Source: Parvularcula sp.
GTDB lineage: Bacteria; Pseudomonadota; Alphaproteobacteria; Caulobacterales; Parvularculaceae
Length of the DNA: 64,000 nucleotides
Direction: 5' to 3'
NCBI GenBank assembly: GCA_002704915.1
Contig: PAIP01000059.1
Span: forward strand, 1-64,000
Shown: positions 7,600 through 15,951 of the stretch, piece after piece
Numbering within the stretch: the first letter of the stretch is position 1
Layout: each line of letters opens with the position of its first letter
Made by a program: the position numbers and the translations under genes
The notes under the pieces: model-generated
What the model saw: only the letters and a program-made list of their open reading frames with translations
Told to the model about the DNA's origin: nothing
The model's database searches: none

Positions 7600-9969
7600 A
7601 TGATCAGGACTACGCTCGCCTCTTTTCTCAAAGCATCGGCTGCGGCCGCCGTTCTCTCCTATGTTGCGACGCCTCTTTTCGCAGCGGAATGTTTTGACGA
7701 AGAAACCGACGATCCGAAAGCCGGCAACGCGACTGCCGTCGTGGGACCGGAAGTCGGGGTCGATCGCAGCAGCGGCGGGACGTTTCGCCCCGATGCGGGC
7801 GATGACATGTTCTCTCAGGATTATGTGCGCACGGGCGATGAATCTCATTTGCAACTGAAACTCTGCGACTGGAGCACCTATACGTTCTCGCCCAATTCCG
7901 AGTCGGCGATCAGCGAGTTCTATGACGCTGAAGGCGCTGGCCGCCGGCGCGTGGTTAACTTCGTGCGCGGCGGCGTTCGCTATTCTTCCGGACGCGATAC
8001 GGAGCCCGGCGACACCGAAGTCGAGATTCAGGACAGCGGCGTCACCATGGGCGTGCGCGGCACTAATGTGATTGTCGTCGAGATCGACGGCTTTGTTTAT
8101 GCGCTGCTTGAAGGGCCGTTGCGCGACAATAGCGGTTTGTCGCCGAAGGGGCTGGTCGATTTCTGGACGGAAAACGAAGAGGAGATCATCGCCCGACTGA
8201 AACGGCCGGGCTGGGTCGTGCGCCTCGGGCCCGACGGGGTTTCGGAGCCCTTCCGCGCGGACGAAGAGCTTCTGAAGAAGATCTATGACGCCTTCCTGCC
8301 TGTCATTCCGGAAGGCGACGGGGAAGAGCAGGACTATGCCGGCGATCCCCTGGAACAGTCGGGACAGGGCGCACAGGAAGGCGAAGACGGCCAGCAATAT
8401 GCCGGGCGCCGAGGCCTGCAAAAGAACGAGAACACGGAATATCTCCCCGCGGAGCCTTCCGGCGAAAGTGAAGAAGATCCGGAATTGATGGTCCCGGTGG
8501 GGGATATCCTGCCGCTCGATCTGCTAGATAATTTTGCCGGTCAACAGGCAAGCCCCGACGGACATATCTTCGTCATCGCGCCGGCGCAAATGACGGTGGA
8601 GGGCGGCGCGTCGCCGGTCACACAGGATGGCGTGGTCATGTTCCAGATCGCCATCGACTGGGCCAATCGCACCGTCGCGCCGGAAGCGCTGGCTTCTTTC
8701 GTCAAATTCGATTTCACGGTGACGGACCCGAACGACCTTAGCCAGCGCAGCATGTCCGGCATCGAACCGCCGCCGGAAGTGATCGAGGCCTTTCTGGAAG
8801 CACAGCTTGCCAGTGCAGGCGTCGCCTTCACAACAGGCGCGAACGGGTTTTCTGTTTTTGACACGCCAGCCTACAACCTGACCGTCAGACAGGGCGAGGG
8901 CCCCACGGTGACGGTCGATGTCAGTTCGGAATTTTCCGGTCAAGACGGCAATGGCGGCAACTACATTCTCGCCGGCGGCGCCGATGACCTTCTGTTATCG
9001 CCGGGAGAAGGCGAGCTTGCCTATTTCTCTTACGATCTCGCGGACCTCTATACGCAGGACGAACTCAGCATGAGCGGGCGAGGCTCCGTCACCATCCAGG
9101 GACAATCGACCAATGTGATTTCAACGCTGGGCGCGCCGGCAAGGCTCACGGGCTGGTCGGTTGCGCAGCTTGAAGTGAACTTTGCAGATCGCACGGTCGG
9201 CGGCGGGTCGTCTTTCGTCGCCATTTCCGCTGCTGCGGACAGCGCCATTGGCGGCGCGAATACAGTGCAATATGTGCCGTTGGATCAGGAGGTCGCGTTC
9301 GACACAGGCCTCTTCGGGCTTTCCTTCTATACGCTGGCGACTCTGACGAGCGACCCCTCGATCGTTGCGGGCGAGGCCATGTTTGGCCCAGGGGACGGCG
9401 TGGAAGGCAGTATTGCCGCCATTCTCGAAGACGGCTCCGGCAATCACTTGTACTCCGAAGCGTTCCTCTCCCAGACGTCCTTTAACGTCGACCCGATCTC
9501 CACCATTGCCGCGCTCGACAGCCAGGGCGTCACCTTGGGCGGCGGCGTCTTTCGTTTCGATGGCGGTTTCGGTTCGTCTTCCGTGCAGCGCGCCGATGGC
9601 GGCTTCTCATTCGGCGACGCCGAGGCCTCTATCGATATCGATTTCGACAGCCGGACAGTTGGGGGCGGCGAATCTTATGTCTCAGTCCTGATTGACGACA
9701 TGTTCAGCAATTACACACTCGATTTCGTTGAGTTCGTCGGAGAATTAAGTTTCGACGACGCTTCCAACGGCGCCGGGGTGTTCGGGTTTGGCGACGGCGA
9801 CCTTTCGGGCTCGAATGTTGAAAACCTGATGTTGCTGATCCGGGACGGAAGCGGCGGCGCCGGCGAGAGCGCCGACGTCTTTTTCAACTTCAATGACGGC
9901 ATGGGCGGAAACGGCGTCGGCGTGGTTGAGGAAATGCTGCGACAGCAGGGCGCCACGTCGTTCTTTTAA
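7600..9969 (+). CDS. Secreted FecR-domain protein with TbpB-like beta repeats
   Basis: A 789-residue exported protein with signal peptide 1-29 (cleavage near LFAA) and no clear lipobox. Residues about 65-170 form a FecR-like domain (VRTGDESHLQLKLCD, then VRGGVRYSSG and GVTMGVRGT). A charged Gln/Glu-rich linker covers about 230-300. Three related units then begin near residues 345, 524 and 679, each with an [IV]xxDFxxRTV-type strand followed, in the last two, by GGG and a GxFGFG-like glycine-rich hairpin. That pattern resembles the C-terminal barrel of TbpB-like, Slam-dependent proteins. FecR domains usually relay an envelope signal. It is co-transcribed with the Slam-like gene (9 bp) and the CHASE2 cyclase (24 bp). 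The ligand is unknown. Confidence 0.72.
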   Translation: MIRTTLASFLKASAAAAVLSYVATPLFAAECFDEETDDPKAGNATAVVGPEVGVDRSSGGTFRPDAGDDMFSQDYVRTGDESHLQLKLCDWSTYTFSPNSESAISEFYDAEGAGRRRVVNFVRGGVRYSSGRDTEPGDTEVEIQDSGVTMGVRGTNVIVVEIDGFVYALLEGPLRDNSGLSPKGLVDFWTENEEEIIARLKRPGWVVRLGPDGVSEPFRADEELLKKIYDAFLPVIPEGDGEEQDYAGDPLEQSGQGAQEGEDGQQYAGRRGLQKNENTEYLPAEPSGESEEDPELMVPVGDILPLDLLDNFAGQQASPDGHIFVIAPAQMTVEGGASPVTQDGVVMFQIAIDWANRTVAPEALASFVKFDFTVTDPNDLSQRSMSGIEPPPEVIEAFLEAQLASAGVAFTTGANGFSVFDTPAYNLTVRQGEGPTVTVDVSSEFSGQDGNGGNYILAGGADDLLLSPGEGELAYFSYDLADLYTQDELSMSGRGSVTIQGQSTNVISTLGAPARLTGWSVAQLEVNFADRTVGGGSSFVAISAAADSAIGGANTVQYVPLDQEVAFDTGLFGLSFYTLATLTSDPSIVAGEAMFGPGDGVEGSIAAILEDGSGNHLYSEAFLSQTSFNVDPISTIAALDSQGVTLGGGVFRFDGGFGSSSVQRADGGFSFGDAEASIDIDFDSRTVGGGESYVSVLIDDMFSNYTLDFVEFVGELSFDDASNGAGVFGFGDGDLSGSNVENLMLLIRDGSGGAGESADVFFNFNDGMGGNGVGVVEEMLRQQGATSFF

Positions 9970-9993
9970 GCGAATGCTGAGGGGCGGAACGCG

Positions 9994-12225
9994 ATGAAGC
10001 GGGGGATATTCGGACCGCGTCTTGCCGGGATTGTCGGCGCCGCTATTGCAGTGGCGGTTATCTTTTATGAGCCGGCTTTGATCGACTCCGCTCGCGACCG
10101 CCTGTTCGACCAGTATCAGCGATTGAGTCCCCGGGCCTATGAGACCGCGCCGGTTCGCGTCGTTGAAATCGATGACGCCGCATTGGAGCGCTACGGTCAA
10201 TGGCCATGGCCGCGCCATCGTTTTGCGTCGATTGTGGAGCGCCTTGACGAGGCGGGCGCCGCCGCGATTGTTCTCGACATTATCCTTGCCGAACCGGACC
10301 GAACCAGTCCCGCCAATGTACCTGCGAATTGGCTGGAGGCGCCGGTGCTTGCGCCTGTGGTCTCGGAGCTTTCTACGAGCGATCTCTCCGGCGTAGACCA
10401 TGACGCCAGACTGGCGGCGGCTCTTGCCGGCGCGCCATCGGTCCTTCACTTGACGGCGCGCGCCGGAAAAGCCGGAGACGCCTGTCCGGCGCCGCTGGAT
10501 GCCGCCAAGGTCGGCGGCATGTCGGCGGCGGAACTGGCGCGCATCGCGCCGAGCTTTCGCAGCGTCGTGCCGTCCTTGCCGCAATTTCGCGCGGCGGCGA
10601 GCGGCGAAGGGTTCGCGCGCACCGGCCTGTCAAATGACGCGGTCGTCCGTAGCGCTCCTTTGATCGCGCTCGCCTGTGAGGGACGGGAAATTTATCCGGG
10701 CCTCGCACTTGAGGCGTTGCGGGTCGCGGCGCCAAAACTCGACCCGACCTTACGGCCTCGCGCCTTTCAAACAGCGACCTCAAACCGTCCCTGTCGCACT
10801 CATGTAAAGGGCGTCGCCGGACAGTCCGTATCCGAAATCTCGCTTTGCGGCCTTCATATTCCCACCACTGAAGACGGAGAGGTCTGGGTATATTATGCGG
10901 CGCCGGAAGCGATGGCGCAGCGGCGGATATCCGTTGTCGATATTCTCGAAGGCGACAGCGCAGCCATCGAAGGCGCTGTCCGGGGGCGTATTGTGATGAT
11001 AGGCGCGTCGGCGGAAGGTCTGCGCGATGTGATGGTGACGCCGTTGGGCGATGAGCGTCCCGGCGTTCATATTCATGCGGAGATCATCGAACAGATTTTG
11101 AGCGGCAGGACGCTGTTTCGCGCCTGGGACCTGATGCGTCCGATTGAGCTTGCGCTGGCGGGATTCGTGGTCTTGCTGTTGTTGCTGTTTTTGCCGCGCC
11201 TCACTGCGGCGACCGGTTTCGCTGTCTGGCTTTTGCTCATTGCAGCGCTTTTCGGCGGCGCCTATGCGACGTTCACAACATCACAACTGCTGATCGATCC
11301 GGTGGCGCCGGGACTCGTATTGACCCTGTCTTTTTTGAGCGCTTTCGTGGTTCTCTTTCAACAGGAGCAGGTCGCGCGGCGATTTATCCGCGGGGCGTTC
11401 GGCAAGTTTTTGTCGCCGCTCATTCTCGAACGTCTTGAACGCGATCCGGGGCTTTTGAAACTTGAAGGTGAAACTCGCGAGATCACCGCTTTCTTCTCCG
11501 ATATTCGCGGCTTCACGACCATCTCGCAGCGGCTCTCGGCCATTCAGGTCACCTCGCTTCTCAATCAATATTTCACCGAGATGACCCGGATCGTCACTGA
11601 ACATAATGGCCTGGTTGATAAATATATGGGCGACGGGCTCGCCGCCATGTGGAACGCACCCGTGGATGTGAAAAACCACCCGGCGCAAGCGGCGCGCGCC
11701 TCACTCTCCATGTTGAAGGCGGTTGATAAACTCAATGCAGTCTGGCGCGCCGACGATAAGATGGGGCTACCGGAGATCCGCATCGGCATCGGGCTGCATA
11801 CGGATGAGGCCCAGGTGGGCAATTTCGGATCGGAAGATCACCTCGAATATTCCATGCTTGGCGATATGGTGAATCTCACCTCGCGCATTGAAGCGTTGAA
11901 CAAGGAATATGGGGCGCCGATTATCATTTCGGCCGCTATGCAAAGCCGGATCCCGGATTTTGCGGCTGTGCCGCTTGGCCGCTTTGTGGCGAGCGGCCGC
12001 AGCGAGACGACAGAGATCTTCGCCCTTGTCGGCGATGAAGTTCTGGCGCGCCGTCCCGCCTTCCATATCTTCGCAGAGACATTCGCCGCCGGCGTCGCCG
12101 CGCTTGAAGCGGGCGACGGGGATGCGGCGCGGCGCTATTTCTCGGCCCTGAAGCGCAGCGAAACCTTCGGTCTCGGGCTCACGATCGATGTCTTTCTCTC
12201 GAAAGCGGAGAATCTGGTCCAGTAG
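9994..12225 (+). CDS. CHASE2-domain class III adenylate/guanylate cyclase
   Basis: Inner-membrane sensor cyclase of 743 residues. An N-terminal helix (about 8-22) leads to an extracytoplasmic CHASE2 domain (about 30-345, with VRVVEIDDAALERYGQWPW and GRIVMIGASAEGLRD). Three closely spaced helices (about 375-455) follow, then a class III nucleotide cyclase domain (about 495-690). Both metal-binding aspartates are present (FSDIRGFT and YMGDGLAAMW), as are the downstream GIGLHT and GDMVNLTSRIE segments, so the enzyme should be active. Product choice (cAMP or cGMP) cannot be proven, but a cAMP-type Crp regulator and two CRP-like sites lie immediately downstream. The FecR protein encoded before it is the natural candidate for the periplasmic input. 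Confidence 0.92.
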   Translation: MKRGIFGPRLAGIVGAAIAVAVIFYEPALIDSARDRLFDQYQRLSPRAYETAPVRVVEIDDAALERYGQWPWPRHRFASIVERLDEAGAAAIVLDIILAEPDRTSPANVPANWLEAPVLAPVVSELSTSDLSGVDHDARLAAALAGAPSVLHLTARAGKAGDACPAPLDAAKVGGMSAAELARIAPSFRSVVPSLPQFRAAASGEGFARTGLSNDAVVRSAPLIALACEGREIYPGLALEALRVAAPKLDPTLRPRAFQTATSNRPCRTHVKGVAGQSVSEISLCGLHIPTTEDGEVWVYYAAPEAMAQRRISVVDILEGDSAAIEGAVRGRIVMIGASAEGLRDVMVTPLGDERPGVHIHAEIIEQILSGRTLFRAWDLMRPIELALAGFVVLLLLLFLPRLTAATGFAVWLLLIAALFGGAYATFTTSQLLIDPVAPGLVLTLSFLSAFVVLFQQEQVARRFIRGAFGKFLSPLILERLERDPGLLKLEGETREITAFFSDIRGFTTISQRLSAIQVTSLLNQYFTEMTRIVTEHNGLVDKYMGDGLAAMWNAPVDVKNHPAQAARASLSMLKAVDKLNAVWRADDKMGLPEIRIGIGLHTDEAQVGNFGSEDHLEYSMLGDMVNLTSRIEALNKEYGAPIIISAAMQSRIPDFAAVPLGRFVASGRSETTEIFALVGDEVLARRPAFHIFAETFAAGVAALEAGDGDAARRYFSALKRSETFGLGLTIDVFLSKAENLVQ

Positions 12226-12288
12226 CAGGCCGAATTTATTTAGCAAAATCATGGATTTGCCGCTCTTGTCGGCGCATCCGCCCAGAGC

Positions 12289-12304
12289 TGTGACCGCCAT
12301 CACA
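12289..12304 (+). promoter_or_regulatory. CRP-type operator 1 (TGTGA-N6-TCACA)
   Basis: A perfect match to the classical CRP consensus, TGTGACCGCCATCACA. A -10-like TATCTT lies at 12326-12331, which puts the site centre near -41.5, the position of a class II activator site. It precedes micro-ORF 1. The same arrangement recurs exactly 300 bp downstream. Confidence 0.8.
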
Positions 12305-12382
12305 GCGGGAAATCGGGGGCTCTTCTATCTTTTTCTCATCGGCGGCCGGGAGAGGCCGGGACGAGAAAGACAGGAGAGCATC

Positions 12383-12469
12383 ATGGGCGTCATCGAAATC
12401 ATCCTCATCGGTTTTATTGGCGTCAATACGGTGCTTGGCCTGTCGAGCCTCGTCACGGTTGGCCGTTAA
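12383..12469 (+). CDS. 28-residue hydrophobic micro-protein 1
   Basis: Starts with ATG behind a strong AGGAGAG ribosome-binding site and encodes one membrane-spanning peptide: MGVIEIILIG, FIGVNTVLGL, SSLVTVGR. 22 of 28 residues are identical to the second micro-ORF at 12680, and upstream leader bases are conserved as well. Conservation of reading frame, start and ribosome-binding site between the copies supports coding. It is likely a small inner-membrane protein made when the Crp-family regulator is active. A type I toxin-like peptide is an alternative, since small hydrophobic tandem peptides are typical of those systems, but no antisense RNA can be identified by eye. A CGGCC/GGCCG hairpin lies in its leader. 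Confidence 0.72.
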   Translation: MGVIEIILIGFIGVNTVLGLSSLVTVGR

Positions 12470-12506
12470 TACTGCCCCACACGCACAAATGCGGCAGGGA
12501 GAGAGC

Positions 12507-12536
12507 GGCGCGCCCTTTCGGCGGAGAGGGCGCGCC
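12507..12536 (+). terminator. Strong hairpin after micro-ORF 1
   Basis: GGCGCGCCCT and AGGGCGCGCC form a perfect 10-bp stem with a 10-nt loop, 37 bp after the stop codon. No T-tract follows, so it may stabilise the transcript end or attenuate rather than terminate on its own. Confidence 0.55.
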
Positions 12537-12588
12537 AACCCTCCAGAAAACAAAGGAATTACAGGAGGTTATCCAAAAAAGCCAAAGC

Positions 12589-12604
12589 TGTGACGGACAA
12601 CACA
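12589..12604 (+). promoter_or_regulatory. CRP-type operator 2
   Basis: TGTGACGGACAACACA is a near-consensus CRP site with one mismatch in the right half. A -10-like TACCTT lies at 12626-12631, the same offset as in the first copy. It precedes micro-ORF 2. Confidence 0.7.
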
Positions 12605-12679
12605 GCGCGCCGGTGCAGACGCTTTTACCTTTCAATCATCGGCGGCCGGAGAGGCCGGAGAGAGAAACAGGAGAGCATC

Positions 12680-12766
12680 ATGGGCGTCATCGAAATCATC
12701 CTCATCGGCTTTATCGGCACGAATGCAGCGCTTGGCCTGTCCAGCCTCTTCACGGCGAGCCGCTAA
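12680..12766 (+). CDS. 28-residue hydrophobic micro-protein 2
   Basis: Paralogue of the peptide at 12383: MGVIEIILIG, FIGTNAALGL, SSLFTASR. The first 13 residues are identical, and the differences fall in the C-terminal half. The leader again carries a CGGCC-type hairpin and a GGAGAG ribosome-binding site. The whole promoter-leader-ORF unit is duplicated with about 300 bp spacing, which implies selection for dosage or for two slightly different peptides. The predicted topology is a single membrane helix with a basic C-terminus. Confidence 0.72.
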   Translation: MGVIEIILIGFIGTNAALGLSSLFTASR

Positions 12767-12779
12767 TCAAGAGCCCTAA

Positions 12780-12852
12780 GGAACCGGCGCTTGCCCCGCA
12801 CCGGTTCCTGCCTGAGAGCGGCGCGTCCCCGCCTGGGGGAGGGGGCGCGCCG
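12780..12852 (+). terminator. Double hairpin after micro-ORF 2
   Basis: GGAACCGG/CCGGTTCC (12780-12808) is followed by a second GC-rich inverted repeat ending near 12852 (GGCGCG...CGCGCC). It mirrors the hairpin after micro-ORF 1 and lies ahead of the Crp-family gene. There is no clear T-tract. Confidence 0.5.
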
Positions 12853-12931
12853 GCTTTCCAGCGCCTTGAAGGGACTTTTCTGCGAATATTCACTAGACTG
12901 CCCGGACAGAGGAATTTAGAGCGCGAACATT

Positions 12932-13633
12932 ATGCGCGGCGTCGCCACCGGACTGATCTGGGAGCTGAAAAGGCATCCCTTCTTCGAGGCCATTTCAGAG
13001 GACAAACTGAAAGGCTTGCTCGATCGTGCGCAGCCGGTCGTGTTTGGCGCGCGCAAGCAGATTTTCGCGCAGGGCGACGACAGCGACAGCCTTTACATCA
13101 TTCTTTCCGGCCGCGTGAAAATCTCCTCCTATTCTGATGCAGGCAAGGAGACTGTGCTCGCTTTTATGGGCGAAAACGAGGTGCTGGGCGAGCTTGGCGT
13201 ATTCGATGGCGGCGAGCGCTCGGCGACTGCAACAGCATTGCAGGAGACCCGGGCGCTGCGATTGTATCGGCGGGATGTTCTTGATTTCCTCGACCGCAAT
13301 CCCGGCGTGGCGCTGCAGATCATCTCTGCGCTTTGCTTTCGTCTGCGGCATACGAATTTCCTGCTGGAAGACATTGCGACGTTGCCGGCGGGACCGCGGC
13401 TCGCCCGGGCGCTTATGCGCATTGCGGAGCATTACGGCCATCACGACGATGACGGGGCGCTTCATATCGACATGAAGCTTTCGCAAGGCAATCTCGGCGC
13501 CCATGCGGGGCTGATGCGCGAAAATGTCAACCGACAGCTCAAGCTCTGGGAGACAGAGGGGCTTGTCCGTCAGGAAGGCGGCGTCATTGTCATCACGGAC
13601 CCCGAAGCCTTCGCGAAAATTGGCGAGGAATAG
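12932..13633 (+). CDS. Crp/Fnr family transcriptional regulator (cAMP-type)
   Basis: A 233-residue Crp-family regulator. The cyclic-nucleotide domain covers about 15-125 and has an intact phosphate-binding cassette, GELGVFDGGERSATATA, in which the Glu, Arg and Ser positions used by E. coli CRP to bind cAMP are kept. The dimerisation helix spans about 128-150 and the winged helix-turn-helix about 165-225. The recognition helix RENVNRQLK keeps the Arg-Glu-x-x-x-Arg pattern of CRP (RETVGRILK), so a TGTGA half-site is expected, and that is what stands before the two micro-ORFs. There are no FNR-type N-terminal cysteines. It lies next to a CHASE2 cyclase, which suggests a local cAMP circuit. Confidence 0.93.
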   Translation: MRGVATGLIWELKRHPFFEAISEDKLKGLLDRAQPVVFGARKQIFAQGDDSDSLYIILSGRVKISSYSDAGKETVLAFMGENEVLGELGVFDGGERSATATALQETRALRLYRRDVLDFLDRNPGVALQIISALCFRLRHTNFLLEDIATLPAGPRLARALMRIAEHYGHHDDDGALHIDMKLSQGNLGAHAGLMRENVNRQLKLWETEGLVRQEGGVIVITDPEAFAKIGEE

Positions 13634-13710
13634 GCGCGGCGCGTGTTGGCGAGATGCGCGAAAACTCTATTCCTGACTATTTTACTTACGAAACATGGTA
13701 ACATGCCCGC

Positions 13711-14781
13711 ATGACTCTACTGATTTTTTATCTTCTTCTCGCCATTCTGGTTTCGTTTTTCTGTTCCATCGCGGAGGCTGTGCTGCTCTCTGTGCGGCCT
13801 TCCTATATCAAGATGCTCGAACGCCGGGGCGCGAGCGGCGCCAAGTCGCTTCAGCGATTGAAAAACAATCTGGACCAGCCTTTGGCGGCGATCCTGACCG
13901 CGAACACGATTGCGCATACGGTCGGCGCCGCAGGCGTTGGCGCGCAGGCGACAAAGGTTTTTGGCAGCGCCTATCTTGGCCTCACCTCCGGTGTTTTGAC
14001 TCTCCTGATCCTGATTTTTTCTGAAATCATCCCGAAGACCCTTGGGGCGACTTACTGGCAGTCTCTTGCCCCGCTTTTCGGGCGGTTGATTTCATGGCTG
14101 ACCATTCTGCTGTTTCCTTTTGTCTGGCTGTCGGAAAAGCTGACGCGATTTTTATCTCGTGGCAACGCAAGCGCCACATCGTTCAGCCGGGACGAGATGG
14201 AGGCCATGGCGGAGCTTGGCGAGAAAGAAGGGCACCTTGAGAAAAAAGAGCTGAAGATCGTCCAGAATCTGATGCGGCTGAAGCTGTTGTCGGCGCGAGA
14301 CATCATGACCCCGCGCTCGGTCATTTTTTCGGCCCCGGGGGCTATGACGGTCGGGGAGTTTTTCTCAAAACACGCCGACAAACCGTTTTCGCGCATTCCC
14401 GTTTACGAGAAGGGGACGGATGACGTCGTCGGCTTCGTGATCAAATCCGATCTTCTCGTGGCGCAGGCGAAAGACCGCTTCGAGGCGCCGTTATCGGAAT
14501 TCAGGCGCGACATACTGATCCTCCCGGACAGGCTCTCCGCCTCGGAGATTTTCGACCAGCTGATGCATGAGAAAAGCCACATCGCGCTGCTGGTTGATGA
14601 ATATGGATCGGTGCAAGGCCTCGTCACCCTTGAAGATGTCGTTGAAACCCTGATCGGTCTCGAGATCACCGATGAATATGACAAGGTCGAGGATATGCGC
14701 GTGCTCGCCTATAAAAAATGGCGCGAGCGCATGGAGGCGATTGGAGTCGATCCAGACAGCATGGAAGCGCCGTCGCCATAG
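13711..14781 (+). CDS. CNNM/DUF21 transporter with CBS domains
   Basis: Hemolysin-like membrane protein of the CNNM family, associated with Mg2+/Co2+ efflux or homeostasis. A DUF21 membrane region (about 1-175, including the conserved ILIFSEIIPKTLGA segment) is followed by a CBS pair (about 195-325, MTPRSVIF and LVDEYGSVQGLVTLEDVVETLIGLEI). The C-terminal CorC/HlyC FAD-like domain is missing, giving the short 356-residue form. It appears to be a single-gene unit with an AT-rich promoter region upstream. Confidence 0.9.
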   Translation: MTLLIFYLLLAILVSFFCSIAEAVLLSVRPSYIKMLERRGASGAKSLQRLKNNLDQPLAAILTANTIAHTVGAAGVGAQATKVFGSAYLGLTSGVLTLLILIFSEIIPKTLGATYWQSLAPLFGRLISWLTILLFPFVWLSEKLTRFLSRGNASATSFSRDEMEAMAELGEKEGHLEKKELKIVQNLMRLKLLSARDIMTPRSVIFSAPGAMTVGEFFSKHADKPFSRIPVYEKGTDDVVGFVIKSDLLVAQAKDRFEAPLSEFRRDILILPDRLSASEIFDQLMHEKSHIALLVDEYGSVQGLVTLEDVVETLIGLEITDEYDKVEDMRVLAYKKWRERMEAIGVDPDSMEAPSP

Positions 14782-14789
14782 TGGAGACG

Positions 14790-15818
14790 CTAAACCGCGA
14801 GCTTGCGCTGATCATCGCGGCCCATGGCGATAAGGAACGGATCTTCTTTCTGCATCGCGGAGAAATCCGCTTTTGATGACAGCCCGAGCCAATTCCAGCG
14901 GATGAGCTCCTGCGCGATGGGGGCGCCAAGTGTTGAACCGGGGCCGGCGAGGATCAATTTGTCCGGCGCGAATTCCTTGATCGCGACTTCGACGGATTTC
15001 GAGAAGTCGTAGGTTTCGACGATCTGATGGCCGAAGGTGTATTCGTAGAGTGCATTCAAATCGCTTGAATTCGGCGACCAGATCGCCCCGCGCCCGTCGA
15101 TCATGGGAAGCGTCGGCGCCTCGAACATATCGGCGGGCAGCGTGTTGAAGGCTGCGTCGGAGACATGGCCGAGGAGCGGCGTGTGAAACGCCGCATGACG
15201 CGCCAGCCGGAACGGGTAGCGGCCTTCCGCTTTGGGCAGGACGCGCTCCATCGCCGCCATGCCCGCCTCATCGCCGGCCAGCACCGCCATGCCGCCGAGC
15301 CGGATCGAGAGATACGCCTCGCCTTCCGTTCGGCCCGCGTGCAGCCCATCGCTGATGGCTTTTAGGTTCGCTTTGCTTTCGCGCCAGTCCTCGCCGACGA
15401 AAGGATAGATGAGCTGTCCGCCTTTGCCTTGCGCTTCCATCAGCGCGCCCATGGTGTCGACGAGTCGGATCGCGTTGGCCTGATTGACCGCCCCTGCGCC
15501 GGCGAGGGTCAGATACCAGCCCAGAGAATTGCCGCAGACTGCAACGATGTCGAATTCGTCCCGGTTGATGGCCGCGAAATCTGCGAGCGCGCATGTATAG
15601 ATCAAGGCCGAAGCATTGATCGAAGAGGCGTGTTTCGCCGCTGAATAACTCTTGGCGTTGTCGAGCGCCGATATGGTCTCGCGGCCTTGGGCGGAGCGCC
15701 AGTCGTCGACCCCTTTGATAAAGCCGGCCTTGTCGCTGTGATGGCGCGCGAGATAACCGAGCTCATCCTTGCCATAGGTTCCCCGGCCCGGAAAAATGAC
15801 GACGGCTGATTTTTTCAT
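14790..15818 (-). CDS. Malonyl-CoA:ACP transacylase-like acyltransferase
   Basis: Stand-alone acyltransferase of the FabD fold (342 residues). Visible elements are the N-terminal FPGRGTYGKDEL segment, the nucleophile elbow GNSLGWY (Ser in GxSLG), and HAAFHTPLL with the catalytic His region. It diverges clearly from housekeeping FabD and is not beside fab genes. It ends a minus-strand pair with the fused 2-oxoacid dehydrogenase E1 gene, separated by a 133-bp palindromic repeat. It could acylate an ACP for a secondary lipid or polyketide-like product; the donor is unknown. The AAGGAAGA ribosome-binding site supports the start. Confidence 0.78.
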   Translation of the reverse strand: MKKSAVVIFPGRGTYGKDELGYLARHHSDKAGFIKGVDDWRSAQGRETISALDNAKSYSAAKHASSINASALIYTCALADFAAINRDEFDIVAVCGNSLGWYLTLAGAGAVNQANAIRLVDTMGALMEAQGKGGQLIYPFVGEDWRESKANLKAISDGLHAGRTEGEAYLSIRLGGMAVLAGDEAGMAAMERVLPKAEGRYPFRLARHAAFHTPLLGHVSDAAFNTLPADMFEAPTLPMIDGRGAIWSPNSSDLNALYEYTFGHQIVETYDFSKSVEVAIKEFAPDKLILAGPGSTLGAPIAQELIRWNWLGLSSKADFSAMQKEDPFLIAMGRDDQRKLAV

Positions 15819-15830
15819 CTTCTTCCTTAC

Positions 15831-15938
15831 CCCGACTATCCCGGCGAAGGCCGGGATCCAGTCAGATGCAAAGTCGCGCTTTGCGCGTCGTTATTGTTTT
15901 GCTGGACCCCGGCCTGCGCCGGGGTGATCGGGGATAGC
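15831..15938. repeat. Long imperfect palindrome (REP-like) between two genes
   Basis: The left arm reads ctatcccggcgaaggccggg, and the right arm is its imperfect reverse complement (ctggaccccggcctgcgccg, then gatcggggatag). It fills the gap between the E1 gene and the acyltransferase gene. Palindromes built on CCGGCCT-GCGCCGG cores are common intergenic repeats in alphaproteobacteria. It could form a hairpin that trims or ends the upstream transcript. Confidence 0.7.
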
Positions 15939-15951
15939 TTTCTTTGATTAC

